A stretch of 14,786 bases of DNA. It comes from Tepidisphaeraceae bacterium (GTDB lineage: Bacteria; Planctomycetota; Phycisphaerae; Tepidisphaerales; Tepidisphaeraceae). This document shows positions 1 through 6,814 of the stretch, in pieces. Location: contig JANWHF010000237.1 in NCBI GenBank assembly GCA_025450555.1, positions 1-14,786 of the forward strand. The letters run 5' to 3'. The notes under the pieces are model-generated. The model was not told the origin of the DNA, ran no database searches, and was given only the letters and a program-made list of their open reading frames with translations. The position numbers and the translations under genes were made by a program. How positions within the stretch are numbered: the stretch's first letter is position 1; every line of letters starts with the position of its first letter.

Positions 1-37
1 CTGGATTTCCCCTTAGAGCGAATCTAGATTGATCGCC

Positions 38-844
38 ATGGACGGCGCGTTGCGCGATCGGGTGATCGTCATTATCGGCGGTACGACCGGGATGGGCCTG
101 TCGGCGGCCAAAGCCTGCGCGAGTGCCGGTGCGAAACTTGTTATCGTCGGACGCGATGCGCCGGAAACTTCGGCGGCGGCTTCGACGCTTGGCAAGGGCG
201 TCTGCGCCATGACCGGCGATGCGACGCAGCCGGCGAGCGCAGTTCGGGCGATTCGCACAGCCGTCGATGAATTTGGCCGGCTCGATGGTCTGTATCACGT
301 GGCCGGCGGGAGCGGGCGCGGCGCGGGAGATGGTCCGCTGCATCAGATCACCGATGAGGGATGGGACTTCACGACGCGGCTGAATCTTTCGTCGCTGTTC
401 TACTCCAACCGAGCCGCGGTCCAGCAGTTTCTGAAGCAAAAGACCGGAGGCAGCGTGCTCAATATGGGATCGGTGCTCGGCTGGTCACCTTCGCCAGAAT
501 TCTTTGCAACGCATGCTTATGCAACCGCCAAAGCCGCCATCATCGGGCTAACACAATCGGCCGCGGCTCATTACGCGCCACTTGGAATTCGTTTTAACGT
601 CATCGCGCCGGGGCTGGTGCGAACGCCGATGGCGCAGCGGGCCGCCAATGATGCGAAAATCATGCAGTTCATAGAGGAAAAGCAGCCGCTGGATGGTGGC
701 CGCATCGGCGCGCCCGAAGATCTGGACGCGGCTGTCGTCTATTTCCTTTCCGATCAATCAAAATTCGTAACCGGGCAGGTGCTGGCAATCGACGGCGGCT
801 GGAGCGTGTGCGAAGGGCGGGAGCGCGCGGAAGGCGCGCCATGA
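38..844 (+). CDS. SDR-family NAD(P)-dependent oxidoreductase
   Basis: This is a 268-aa classical short-chain dehydrogenase/reductase. It has a Rossmann cofactor-binding turn, GGTTGMG, near residues 14-20. The tetrad is intact: Asn116 in LNLSS, Ser145 in NMGSV, Tyr161 and Lys165 in YATAK. A PGLVRTPM segment follows, and the DGGW motif lies near the C-terminus. Members oxidise or reduce alcohols and ketones of sugars, lipids or cofactors; the substrate cannot be read from the sequence. A TTG nine bases upstream is in frame, but the ATG at 38 places the Rossmann strand at the usual distance, so I prefer it. Neither start has a strong ribosome site. The stop overlaps the kinase start as ATGA, so it is probably the first visible gene of a sugar-related operon. 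A sugar or polyol dehydrogenase role is inferred from the neighbours. Confidence 0.9.
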   Translation: MDGALRDRVIVIIGGTTGMGLSAAKACASAGAKLVIVGRDAPETSAAASTLGKGVCAMTGDATQPASAVRAIRTAVDEFGRLDGLYHVAGGSGRGAGDGPLHQITDEGWDFTTRLNLSSLFYSNRAAVQQFLKQKTGGSVLNMGSVLGWSPSPEFFATHAYATAKAAIIGLTQSAAAHYAPLGIRFNVIAPGLVRTPMAQRAANDAKIMQFIEEKQPLDGGRIGAPEDLDAAVVYFLSDQSKFVTGQVLAIDGGWSVCEGRERAEGAP

Positions 845-1746
845 AACAGGCCGAGGGATATGTGCTGGGGATTGACGTAGGCGTGACGAATGTCAAGGCA
901 GTTTGTATTGATGCGATGCCGCAGCCGGGACCGTATCAAACCTATGAGAGGCCGACGCATGCCGAGCGAGCGGATTGGCCGAGCGGCGTGGCGGAATTAA
1001 TCAAGACCATCGAAACGATCAACGGCCCATCGCGTGGCGTCGGGCTGGCGGCGCCAGGAATCGCTCATCCCGATGGCACGCACATCGCCTGGATGCAGGG
1101 GCGGCTGGCGGAAGTGCAGAACCTGAACTGGAGCGAATTTCTGAAACGTCCGGTGCCGGTGCTCAACGATGCCCAGGCTGCGCTTCTTGGCGAAGCATGG
1201 GTCGGCGCGGCACGCGGATCAGGCAACGTCATGCTCCTAACCCTCGGCACCGGCGTGGGCGGCGCGCTCATGGTCGATGGAAAACTCCTCAAAGGATTCT
1301 CAGGTCGAGCCGGACATCTCGGGCATATCAGTGTGAATCCCGACGGAGAGCTAGACATCGTCAATACACCGGGAAGCCTTGAGAGGGCGATTGGTAATTG
1401 CACTATTTCAGAGCGCACACATGGGCGCTTTGAGACGACGCACGATTTGATCGCGGCCTTCGAAGCGGGCGATACTGAAGCCGCTCGCGTCTGGCTGATG
1501 AGCATTCGCAGCCTGGCGGCGGCTATCGCATCGCTGATCAACGTCGTTGATCCCGAAGTCGTCGTGATCGGCGGCGGGATCGCTCAGGCCTCGTATGAAA
1601 GCCTGCGTGAGCCGCTGGCGCGCGAGCTGGAGCGGTTCGAATGGCGGCCATTTGGTCGAGGCGTTCGCATTGTCGCCGCCCATTGCGGATCATTTTCGGG
1701 AGCCGTTGGCGCGGCTAAAAATGCCTTGGATAAATCAGAACTATGA
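841..1746 (+). CDS. ROK-family sugar kinase lacking the zinc-site cysteines
   Basis: This 301-aa protein has the ROK/ASKHA layout. The N-terminal phosphate loop is GIDVGVTNVKA (10-20), VLND carries the expected catalytic Asp110, LGTGVGG (135-141) is the second phosphate-binding loop, and GHLGH (158-162) follows. VVVIGGGIAQ is the C-terminal adenosine motif. ROK kinases phosphorylate glucose, N-acetylglucosamine, N-acetylmannosamine or similar sugars in the cytoplasm. The oddity is after GHLGH: the usual CxCGxxGCxE zinc motif is absent. The segment DIVNTPGSLE (172-181) stands in its place, keeping the Gly and Glu but no cysteine. The ATG at 841 overlaps the SDR stop (ATGA) and fixes the start; a longer in-frame extension from 808 lies inside the SDR gene. 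It has no N-terminal helix-turn-helix, so it is a kinase rather than a NagC-type repressor. Sugar specificity is unknown. Confidence 0.9.
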   Translation: MKQAEGYVLGIDVGVTNVKAVCIDAMPQPGPYQTYERPTHAERADWPSGVAELIKTIETINGPSRGVGLAAPGIAHPDGTHIAWMQGRLAEVQNLNWSEFLKRPVPVLNDAQAALLGEAWVGAARGSGNVMLLTLGTGVGGALMVDGKLLKGFSGRAGHLGHISVNPDGELDIVNTPGSLERAIGNCTISERTHGRFETTHDLIAAFEAGDTEAARVWLMSIRSLAAAIASLINVVDPEVVVIGGGIAQASYESLREPLARELERFEWRPFGRGVRIVAAHCGSFSGAVGAAKNALDKSEL

Positions 1747-2546
1747 CCACTCCTGCAACCGATTATCTCAACCGCTGTCGGGCGCTGGCCGATGCGGTCC
1801 AGTCACAGTTCCCGCAAATTCAGCAGGCGGCAGACTGGTTTGCCGACAGCATCGCGGCGGGGCGAATGGTGCACGTCTTTGGTTCTGGGCATAGCCGAAT
1901 CATGGTCGAGGAAATGTGGCCGCGGTATGGCTCATTTCCTGGTTTCAATCCGATCGTCGAGTTGTCGCTGACGTTTCATACGCAGGTTGTAGGGGCAAAT
2001 GGCCAGCGGCAGGCGATGTTCCTGGAGAACGTCGGCGGGCTGGCCGAACGTATCTTGCGGAATTTCGAGCTTTCGCCCCAGGACAGCGCGCTGGTCATCT
2101 CTTCCAGCGGCTGCAATCTGGTCCCAATTGAAATGGCGGAGGGATTTCGCAAGCGCGGGATCAAGACCGTCGCGATCATCAGCCGACTGCACTCTGAATC
2201 AAGTAAAAGCAACCATTCGCGTGGGATCAAACTTCAGGATGCCTGCGATCTGACGCTCGACACCGGCGCGCCGGTCGGCGATGCGATGGTCACGATTCCG
2301 GGCCTCAAAACACCTGTAGCTCCCGGCTCAACCGTAGGCGGCTGCATGCTGATCAACTGCATCAAAGCTGAAATCGCCCAGCGCCTGACGCAGCGGGGAC
2401 AGCCTCCAAAAGTGCTGACAGCCGTCGCAGTAATCGGGACGCAACAGGCTGCGGAGTTATTTGAGGCGGCATACGACGAGCATGCGCGACGTCTGGCCAA
2501 ACTTTATGAAAACCTTGGCCGCACTGCTGCGGATTGCGGTACGTAG
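1743..2546 (+). CDS. SIS-domain sugar isomerase-like protein (UPF0309-like)
   Basis: This 267-aa protein has one sugar isomerase (SIS) domain. FGSGHSR (46-52) is the first phosphosugar-binding loop, and ISSSGCN (119-125) is the SxSGxN-like second loop. An N-terminal helical segment of about 40 residues and a C-terminal helix-rich tail flank the domain. It resembles the stand-alone sugar isomerase-domain proteins of the UPF0309 type, some of which sit beside amino-sugar genes such as nagA. Such proteins bind and may isomerise or deaminate phosphosugars. The ATG overlaps the kinase stop (ATGA), so translation is probably coupled, and a likely reading is that this protein acts on the sugar phosphate made by the kinase. 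That is inference from order. Family assignment is firm at the SIS level and weaker at the subfamily level. Confidence 0.88.
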   Translation: MTTPATDYLNRCRALADAVQSQFPQIQQAADWFADSIAAGRMVHVFGSGHSRIMVEEMWPRYGSFPGFNPIVELSLTFHTQVVGANGQRQAMFLENVGGLAERILRNFELSPQDSALVISSSGCNLVPIEMAEGFRKRGIKTVAIISRLHSESSKSNHSRGIKLQDACDLTLDTGAPVGDAMVTIPGLKTPVAPGSTVGGCMLINCIKAEIAQRLTQRGQPPKVLTAVAVIGTQQAAELFEAAYDEHARRLAKLYENLGRTAADCGT

Positions 2547-3313
2547 AAACGCCAGTGGATCCAACCGCAGCCAATCCGCCAGGCGTGCGAACCGCGAACG
2601 TGCAACTCACCGTTCGCGGCCGAAAGCTCGGTGTGCGCATTTCCGTTCCGGATCGGGACGTCCGGCCCGCGGAGTTATTGCCTTTCTACCGCTCTATGTC
2701 TGAAGCCATGATGAACATGGTCACCCACGATGCGGCGGCTTCAGGATATTCGGTATCCTGCAAGGCCGGTTGCGGCGCCTGCTGCCGGCAGCTTGTTCCC
2801 ATCTCGGCAATCGAAGCGCGCCGATTGGCAAAGCTTGTCGAGCAAATGCCTGAGCCGCGAAGATCGGAAATCAAGCGCCGGTTTCAGGAAGCAATCGAAA
2901 AAACCGCGCGGGCCGATTTACTGGCGCGGATGAGCAATCCGCAGGATGCCGATCCGCGGGCCATGCGCGAAATCAATCTGGAATACTGGAAGCTCCGCAT
3001 TCCCTGTCCGTTTCTTGAAAATGAATCCTGCTCGATCTATGCGGACCGGCCCATCGCCTGCCGGGAGTTTCTGGTCGTATCCGATCCACGTCATTGCAGC
3101 GAAGACCGACCGGATAATGTGCGGGCCCTGGGACCACCCGCGGGGCCGATCTCGCATCGCCTGCCTCGCCCTTACCGATCGCCCGGCGGAAAGCCGATTG
3201 ATTGGGTCCCATTAATCCTGTCGCTGGATTTTGCAATGCGGCATCGAAACGAGCCTGATGCGCGGCCGGCGACGCAGTGGGTGAACGAATTTTTTGAAGG
3301 GCTGCCGAAATAA
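2534..3313 (+). CDS. YkgJ-family cysteine-cluster protein
   Basis: The protein is up to 259 aa and carries the CxxxCxxCC cluster, Cys76, Cys80, Cys83 and Cys84 (SCKAGCGACC). Further cysteines follow at 158, 166, 176 and 188 in CPFLENESCSIY, RPIACREF and RHC. This is the YkgJ/CxxCxxCC zinc- or iron-chelating pattern, usually cytoplasmic and of unknown biochemical role. The N-terminal 50 residues are poorly conserved by eye, and residues 100-150 are helical and charged. The start is uncertain. The TTG at 2534 overlaps the SIS gene by 13 bases, while GTG codons at 2555 and 2585 are in frame just after its stop; none has a convincing ribosome site. It is most likely the last gene of the SDR-kinase-SIS transcript, but its function need not relate to sugar metabolism. 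Confidence 0.85.
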   Translation: MRYVETPVDPTAANPPGVRTANVQLTVRGRKLGVRISVPDRDVRPAELLPFYRSMSEAMMNMVTHDAAASGYSVSCKAGCGACCRQLVPISAIEARRLAKLVEQMPEPRRSEIKRRFQEAIEKTARADLLARMSNPQDADPRAMREINLEYWKLRIPCPFLENESCSIYADRPIACREFLVVSDPRHCSEDRPDNVRALGPPAGPISHRLPRPYRSPGGKPIDWVPLILSLDFAMRHRNEPDARPATQWVNEFFEGLPK

Positions 3314-3429
3314 GTGTTCGTTATGCGACAGCAATGATTTGAAAACTGTTGCAGAGACAAGGATCGGTCGCTAGCTTGATGAAACCCTGAAGCGGCGTGG
3401 CTCGACCATCTAACGGGGCAGGAATTGAT

Positions 3430-3436
3430 AAGGGAG
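3430..3436 (+). promoter_or_regulatory. Strong Shine-Dalgarno fixing the start at 3445
   Basis: AAGGGAG lies eight bases before the ATG at 3445. It selects that codon over an in-frame GTG at 3397, which would prepend 16 residues ahead of a clean membrane anchor. Confidence 0.8.
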
Positions 3437-3444
3437 TTATATCG

Positions 3445-3795
3445 ATGAAGAATTTAATCATTCTTGTGCTGCTGGTGGGGCTGGTTGCGGCTCTTTTTAC
3501 GACTCGCCCGCAGCAGGCCGATTTCGAGAAATTCGCCCACAGTCGCAATCTGATCGATCCTCAACCCACGGCCAGCCAGACGCTGGTGCAGTCCCTTGAG
3601 CAAAAGGCGCAGTCCTACGTCGGCACAAACATCAGTCTCGTATCGCCGACCGATTCACTGCTGAAGAAGTGCACCTATCAGAACGATATGCTGTTCACCA
3701 ACGTCCAGGAAAATGGGCAGACCATCTACACAGGCATTGCCGGCCACTGGTTCCAACGCGGATCGGGAGCCGCAGCGACACCCGCCTCAAAATAA
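3445..3795 (+). CDS. Small membrane-anchored protein, possibly DUF4359-like
   Basis: This 116-aa protein begins MKN followed by an uninterrupted hydrophobic stretch at residues 4-19. That is a signal anchor or uncleaved signal; there is no lipobox. The remainder is hydrophilic and should lie outside the cytoplasm. Residues 70-104 contain a single Cys76 and an NDMLFTNV...TIYTGIAGHWF pattern that loosely recalls DUF4359 proteins, which are small, N-terminally anchored and uncharacterised. I give that match low weight. The gene stands alone on the + strand, 131 bases after the YkgJ gene and convergent with the regulator gene 32 bases away. No clear promoter was seen in the 131-base gap. The function is unknown. 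Confidence 0.75.
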   Translation: MKNLIILVLLVGLVAALFTTRPQQADFEKFAHSRNLIDPQPTASQTLVQSLEQKAQSYVGTNISLVSPTDSLLKKCTYQNDMLFTNVQENGQTIYTGIAGHWFQRGSGAAATPASK

Positions 3796-3827
3796 TGTTC
3801 GCAGCACCGATCATGTCGTATGTCAAG

Positions 3828-4154
3828 TCAGCTTTTAACTGTCTTGATCAATGATTCCATTGCTCGCAAATGGGCCGACAGCGCCGCTCGACCGGCTTTG
3901 GTCATCGAATACCAAGTCACGGGCTTTCGATCGACAAATTCCTTTTTCGCCGAAAGGTAGCCCGCCTCTTCGAGCTTTCGCAATTGCGCGCCGAGGTTGC
4001 CATCGGTTTCATCCAGCAGATTTTTGAGCCGGGAGAAGCTCATATTCTCGGCAGTGCTCAGCAGCACCAATGCCCCGAGCCGGCTGCGATGCTGGAGAAT
4101 TGCATCCAGGCCGTTGAGTCCAGAAAGCGCAGAAGATGGTGGAGACTCGTCCAT
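3828..4154 (-). CDS. Winged-helix transcriptional regulator (HTH_34-like)
   Basis: This is a 108-aa single-domain DNA-binding protein. The pattern runs LDAILQHRSRLGALVLL (16-32), then FSRLKNLLDETDGNLGAQLRKLEEAGY (the recognition-helix region), then the wing KKEFVDRKPVTWY and TKAGRAAL near the C-terminus. The TDGNL...LRKLEEAGY and KPVTWYSMTKAGR blocks are typical of small ArsR/MarR-like winged-helix regulators of the HTH_34 class, which often bind DNA as dimers and sit beside a membrane-protein gene. Here the membrane-protein gene is 19 bases upstream on the same strand. AGGTG lies five bases before the ATG. It has no ligand-binding or metal-binding domain. It probably represses its own two-gene operon through the TAGAG half-sites upstream of the membrane-protein gene; that is inference. 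Confidence 0.87.
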   Translation of the reverse strand: MDESPPSSALSGLNGLDAILQHRSRLGALVLLSTAENMSFSRLKNLLDETDGNLGAQLRKLEEAGYLSAKKEFVDRKPVTWYSMTKAGRAALSAHLRAMESLIKTVKS

Positions 4155-4173
4155 GGTGTCACCTACTTCCTGC

Positions 4174-4761
4174 TCAATGGGACTTGGCGGGCTGCGGCGG
4201 CAACGGCGCAGAGCGATGGAAGAACGTCGGCAGAATCAGCCCTATAGCGATGACCGCGCCGAGCATCGTCCAGCCATAATGCGGCACAAAACCGACGGCC
4301 AACCCGCCCGCAATCAACACCGGGCCGAGCCAGAGGAAGTAGGGGGCAATATGGACACCGGCCAGAAAGTAGACGATGCCGATCATGATGACGACGAGCT
4401 GGCCAACCTGTTGACCGCTCAGCGTCTTGAAAATCATTCCAGTTGCCAGCGACGCGGCGATGGCCAATACGACGCCGACGCCAAAGTGCAGGCCAAGGCG
4501 ACGTCCCATCGCGGGATCATATTCACCTTCTCTGCGCGCCCAGCGTCGGCTCAGGAATGCACTCAAAAATCCTCCGGCGATTCCTGCCACCAGGAAAAAG
4601 ATTGAGGCGACGGCGGGGCGGATATCGATCAGCGCGTAGCCAACCAGGACGTAAATTGCCCAAAGCCAAAGGACCGGGGCTGGCCCGTTTGACGATCGCT
4701 GCTGCCGGGCGACGGTGCCGCGGATGTAGGCCAGATCGCTTTGCATCTGCTGAACGTCCAT
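4174..4761 (-). CDS. Six-TM integral membrane protein paired with regulator
   Basis: This 195-aa protein starts with about 28 hydrophilic residues (MDVQQMQSDLAYIRGTVARQ, possibly a short amphipathic helix). By eye, six hydrophobic segments follow, near residues 29-47, 50-70, 91-111, 120-138, 141-158 and 162-180. The loop between TM2 and TM3 is charged (SRRWARREGEYDP). I see no transporter, enzyme or lipid-transfer motif and do not recognise the family by name. The ATG at 4761 is preceded by GAGGAGG with five spacer bases, and by a good promoter. The regulator gene follows 19 bases downstream, so the two are almost certainly co-transcribed. Such membrane-protein/HTH pairs are common, but their signals are mostly unknown. 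Function is not assigned. Confidence 0.85.
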   Translation of the reverse strand: MDVQQMQSDLAYIRGTVARQQRSSNGPAPVLWLWAIYVLVGYALIDIRPAVASIFFLVAGIAGGFLSAFLSRRWARREGEYDPAMGRRLGLHFGVGVVLAIAASLATGMIFKTLSGQQVGQLVVIMIGIVYFLAGVHIAPYFLWLGPVLIAGGLAVGFVPHYGWTMLGAVIAIGLILPTFFHRSAPLPPQPAKSH

Positions 4762-4775
4762 CGATCCTCCTCTGT

Positions 4776-4797
4776 TAGAGTTCTCTATATTCTAGAG
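4776..4797. promoter_or_regulatory. Candidate operator: three alternating TAGAG/CTCTA half-sites
   Basis: The sites TAGAG (4776-4780), CTCTA (4783-4787) and TAGAG (4793-4797) form two overlapping perfect inverted repeats. One has a 2-base spacer and the other a 5-base spacer (4783-4797). They cover the -10 box and the expected transcription start of the membrane-protein/regulator operon. A dimeric winged-helix protein bound here would block RNA polymerase, so autorepression by the co-encoded regulator is a natural hypothesis. The binding itself is inferred. Confidence 0.55.
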
Positions 4798-4816
4798 TAA
4801 GTCGGCCCGATGTCAA
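4789..4816 (-). promoter_or_regulatory. Sigma70-type promoter for membrane protein/regulator operon
   Basis: Read on the - strand, TTGACA (4811-4816) is a perfect -35 box. After 16 bases comes TAGAAT (4789-4794), five of six matches to the -10 consensus. Transcription would start near 4782, giving a leader of about 20 bases that contains GAGGAGG before the ATG at 4761. It lies just past the end of the cyclase gene, so the two-gene unit can be expressed independently of it. Confidence 0.72.
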
Positions 4817-4839
4817 CAACTTTTCGAAACTTTTTTGAA

Positions 4840-6735
4840 TCAGCGTTTGCCTTTCGCGGCAACCGCCTCGAGCGCGCCGGTCGCAAAGATCAACGGATAA
4901 AGTTCTTCAAAGTACCAGAGCTTGGCAAAGTAAAAGCCGATCGGCGAGGGAGGGAAGTGGGATCCATTTTTAGATGCGCTCATCACCCATTCGATGCCAC
5001 GATCGATGGACCTCTTACGTTCAATTTCATCACAATATTGATCGGGTAATCCGGCCAGCGCTTCGATCGCCAGCGAGCTTTCTTCGATGCTTGATGGAGT
5101 ATTCGCTGCTCCGCCCCAGCCACCATCGGAATTCTGGGCCGCCCATAGATAGGCCGCGCCTTTTTTCGCGAGGCGAGCCAGTATCGCCGGCTCAATCTGA
5201 CCCCATTTGTGGAGAGCTTCGATCATCTTCAGAACACGCGAAGTTCCATAAACCGGATTTTCGTCATCCGGCACATGCTGATTTCCAAACCATAAGGGAG
5301 CCCATGCCCCATCGGGCCGCTGCCGGCGCTCCAGATAATCCACTGCGCGATCGATCGCACGCGCTACACGCTTCGCCTGCTTATCCGGCAGAACTGGAAG
5401 CCAAGCCAACCACGCGCGAATGGCATGAGCGGTCAGATCACAACTGCTGCGATCGAAGGGCAATTTGCCCCAGCCTCGGCAGAAGGTGGGGATGCCGCCG
5501 TCGCGGTTCTGCAGATCAAGCAACCAGCCGACGCCGGCAATCGCCGCATCCCTAACGCGAGGAGAGCCGGGATCGAGGGCACGGAGGGCCAGAAGCGCGC
5601 CAGGCGTGTCGTCGGCATCGGGAACGCCGCCGGACAGATCGGTCCAGGCCCAAGCGCCGGGATTGGCCAGGGTGTAGGGATGTTCGACGCGATATTGCTG
5701 ATTCAGCAGCCAATCGATCAACTGATTTCTCGCTTCGTCTGTCATCGTTGTGACAAACGAAGAATTGATGGCCAGTGCATTGATCGAAAGCGTTGTGACC
5801 CACGTTGCCAGATTCGTGTCGATTGGCCAGCTTCCATCCTGTCGAGCCGAGCGGAGAAGAAAGGCGACGGCCTTCTCGACAACCGGGTGACCGATTTCAC
5901 TTGCCCCGATCAAGCTCATCAGCACGAAACTGGTCAAAGGCGTGGCTTCCAGGAACCCGCCGCTCTCCGGCTGAATCTGTGCCAGCAGTCGCAGGGCCCG
6001 TTGTCGCGCGAACCCTCGCAAGGGTCGGGCAAATGGATTTTTGGTCGGCAGGCAACGATGTCGAACCAGTCCAATCGCGATCAATGCCGGCAGGGCGTAA
6101 CTGACCACGGGAAGGCGCAACCATTTGAACCATCGCTGTGGAAATGCCGCCAGCTCGAAGGGCAACTGCGGGACCCATTCCCATCCCGATGATTTGTGCG
6201 ACGAAAGCCGCCCGGCGAGAGCACACATCGTGAGGATGGGAACGGAAAAAGTTTTGTCCCTGCCATAGCGGGCGATGATGGCCGAGGCGAGGCTTGCCGC
6301 ATCCAGGCCACCCGCACGCTGCTGTAGCCAGGCTTCGGCTCTCTTTGACGCCTCTGCGGCTTCCTGCCAAGCCATACCTTCATCCGAAAGTGCCGCCCAG
6401 CAGAGGGAGGTTGTGCTGATGTTACTGAAGCTCAGCGTCGTGTCTCCCCAACCGCCATCGTCATTCTGGTGTTCGACGAGCCAGCGAGTTCCTCGTTCAA
6501 TACAACCTTCGATTTCATTCCGGTTTAAAACTTCGATGCTCGCCTTTAAAGCGGAATGCAAAGCAAACACTGCCGTGGCAGTAGACAACGCGCTGCTCGA
6601 CAGCTTTCCTTCCCAATGACCTTCTGACGACCGTGCTTGCAAAAGCCTAGTGCGCGCTCGGCCGAGACATTCATCGAATCCAGGGATCTGCGAACTCATC
6701 TGCTGACCCATCATATTCCCATCAGGTGTCGGCAT
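4840..6735 (-). CDS. Class II triterpene cyclase, squalene-hopene cyclase-like
   Basis: This protein of about 631 aa has the alpha/alpha-barrel repeats of the squalene cyclase superfamily. QW-like motifs include GHWEGKL (about 40), QNDDGGWGD (about 91), QPESGGF (about 256), RQDGSWPIDT (about 299), LQNRDGG, RRQRPDGAW and AAQNSDGGWGG. The protonating class II motif is intact as DADDT (about 373-377) within GVPDADDTPGALLALRAL. The C-terminus GFYFAKLWYFEELYPL matches the closing part of squalene-hopene cyclases. The family cyclises squalene or related prenyl chains at the membrane surface. The segment WAWTDLSGG before DADD differs from classic hopene cyclases and looks closer to sporulenol/tetraprenyl-type or unassigned bacterial cyclases, so the product is uncertain. 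No hopanoid or squalene-synthesis genes adjoin it. The start is unclear: GTG at 6738, ATG at 6735, or later ATGs at 6714, 6711 and 6699. Confidence 0.88.
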   Translation of the reverse strand: MPTPDGNMMGQQMSSQIPGFDECLGRARTRLLQARSSEGHWEGKLSSSALSTATAVFALHSALKASIEVLNRNEIEGCIERGTRWLVEHQNDDGGWGDTTLSFSNISTTSLCWAALSDEGMAWQEAAEASKRAEAWLQQRAGGLDAASLASAIIARYGRDKTFSVPILTMCALAGRLSSHKSSGWEWVPQLPFELAAFPQRWFKWLRLPVVSYALPALIAIGLVRHRCLPTKNPFARPLRGFARQRALRLLAQIQPESGGFLEATPLTSFVLMSLIGASEIGHPVVEKAVAFLLRSARQDGSWPIDTNLATWVTTLSINALAINSSFVTTMTDEARNQLIDWLLNQQYRVEHPYTLANPGAWAWTDLSGGVPDADDTPGALLALRALDPGSPRVRDAAIAGVGWLLDLQNRDGGIPTFCRGWGKLPFDRSSCDLTAHAIRAWLAWLPVLPDKQAKRVARAIDRAVDYLERRQRPDGAWAPLWFGNQHVPDDENPVYGTSRVLKMIEALHKWGQIEPAILARLAKKGAAYLWAAQNSDGGWGGAANTPSSIEESSLAIEALAGLPDQYCDEIERKRSIDRGIEWVMSASKNGSHFPPSPIGFYFAKLWYFEELYPLIFATGALEAVAAKGKR

Positions 6736-6744
6736 CACAATTGC

Positions 6745-6774
6745 AGTATAGATTGCTATCTCGGTGATTATTCA
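6745..6774 (-). promoter_or_regulatory. Possible promoter of the cyclase gene
   Basis: Read on the - strand, TATACT (6745-6750) matches five of six -10 bases. The best -35 candidate, TGAATA about 18 bases upstream, matches only three. Transcription would begin near 6738, which makes the ATG at 6735 nearly leaderless or implies that a later ATG such as 6699 is used. The support is weak. Confidence 0.3.
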
Positions 6775-6814
6775 GCGGGCATTTCCTCTCGTGCCTGTGC
6801 ATGCGGAGGTTTTT

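Noticed and set aside
3823..3847. Imperfect hairpin TCAAGTCAG / CTGTCTTGA at the convergent end of two genes
   Set aside because: The stem has a mismatch, overlaps the regulator's last codons and has no T-run on either strand; not convincing as a terminator.
3997..4605. 202-codon + strand frame across the regulator and membrane-protein genes
   Set aside because: It spans the gap between two well-supported - strand genes and reads as low-complexity Arg/Ser-rich sequence.
5425..6192. 255-codon open frame on the + strand inside the cyclase gene
   Set aside because: It is antisense to a gene with clear family motifs, has no ribosome site and encodes a compositionally odd protein; it is a shadow of GC-rich coding on the other strand.
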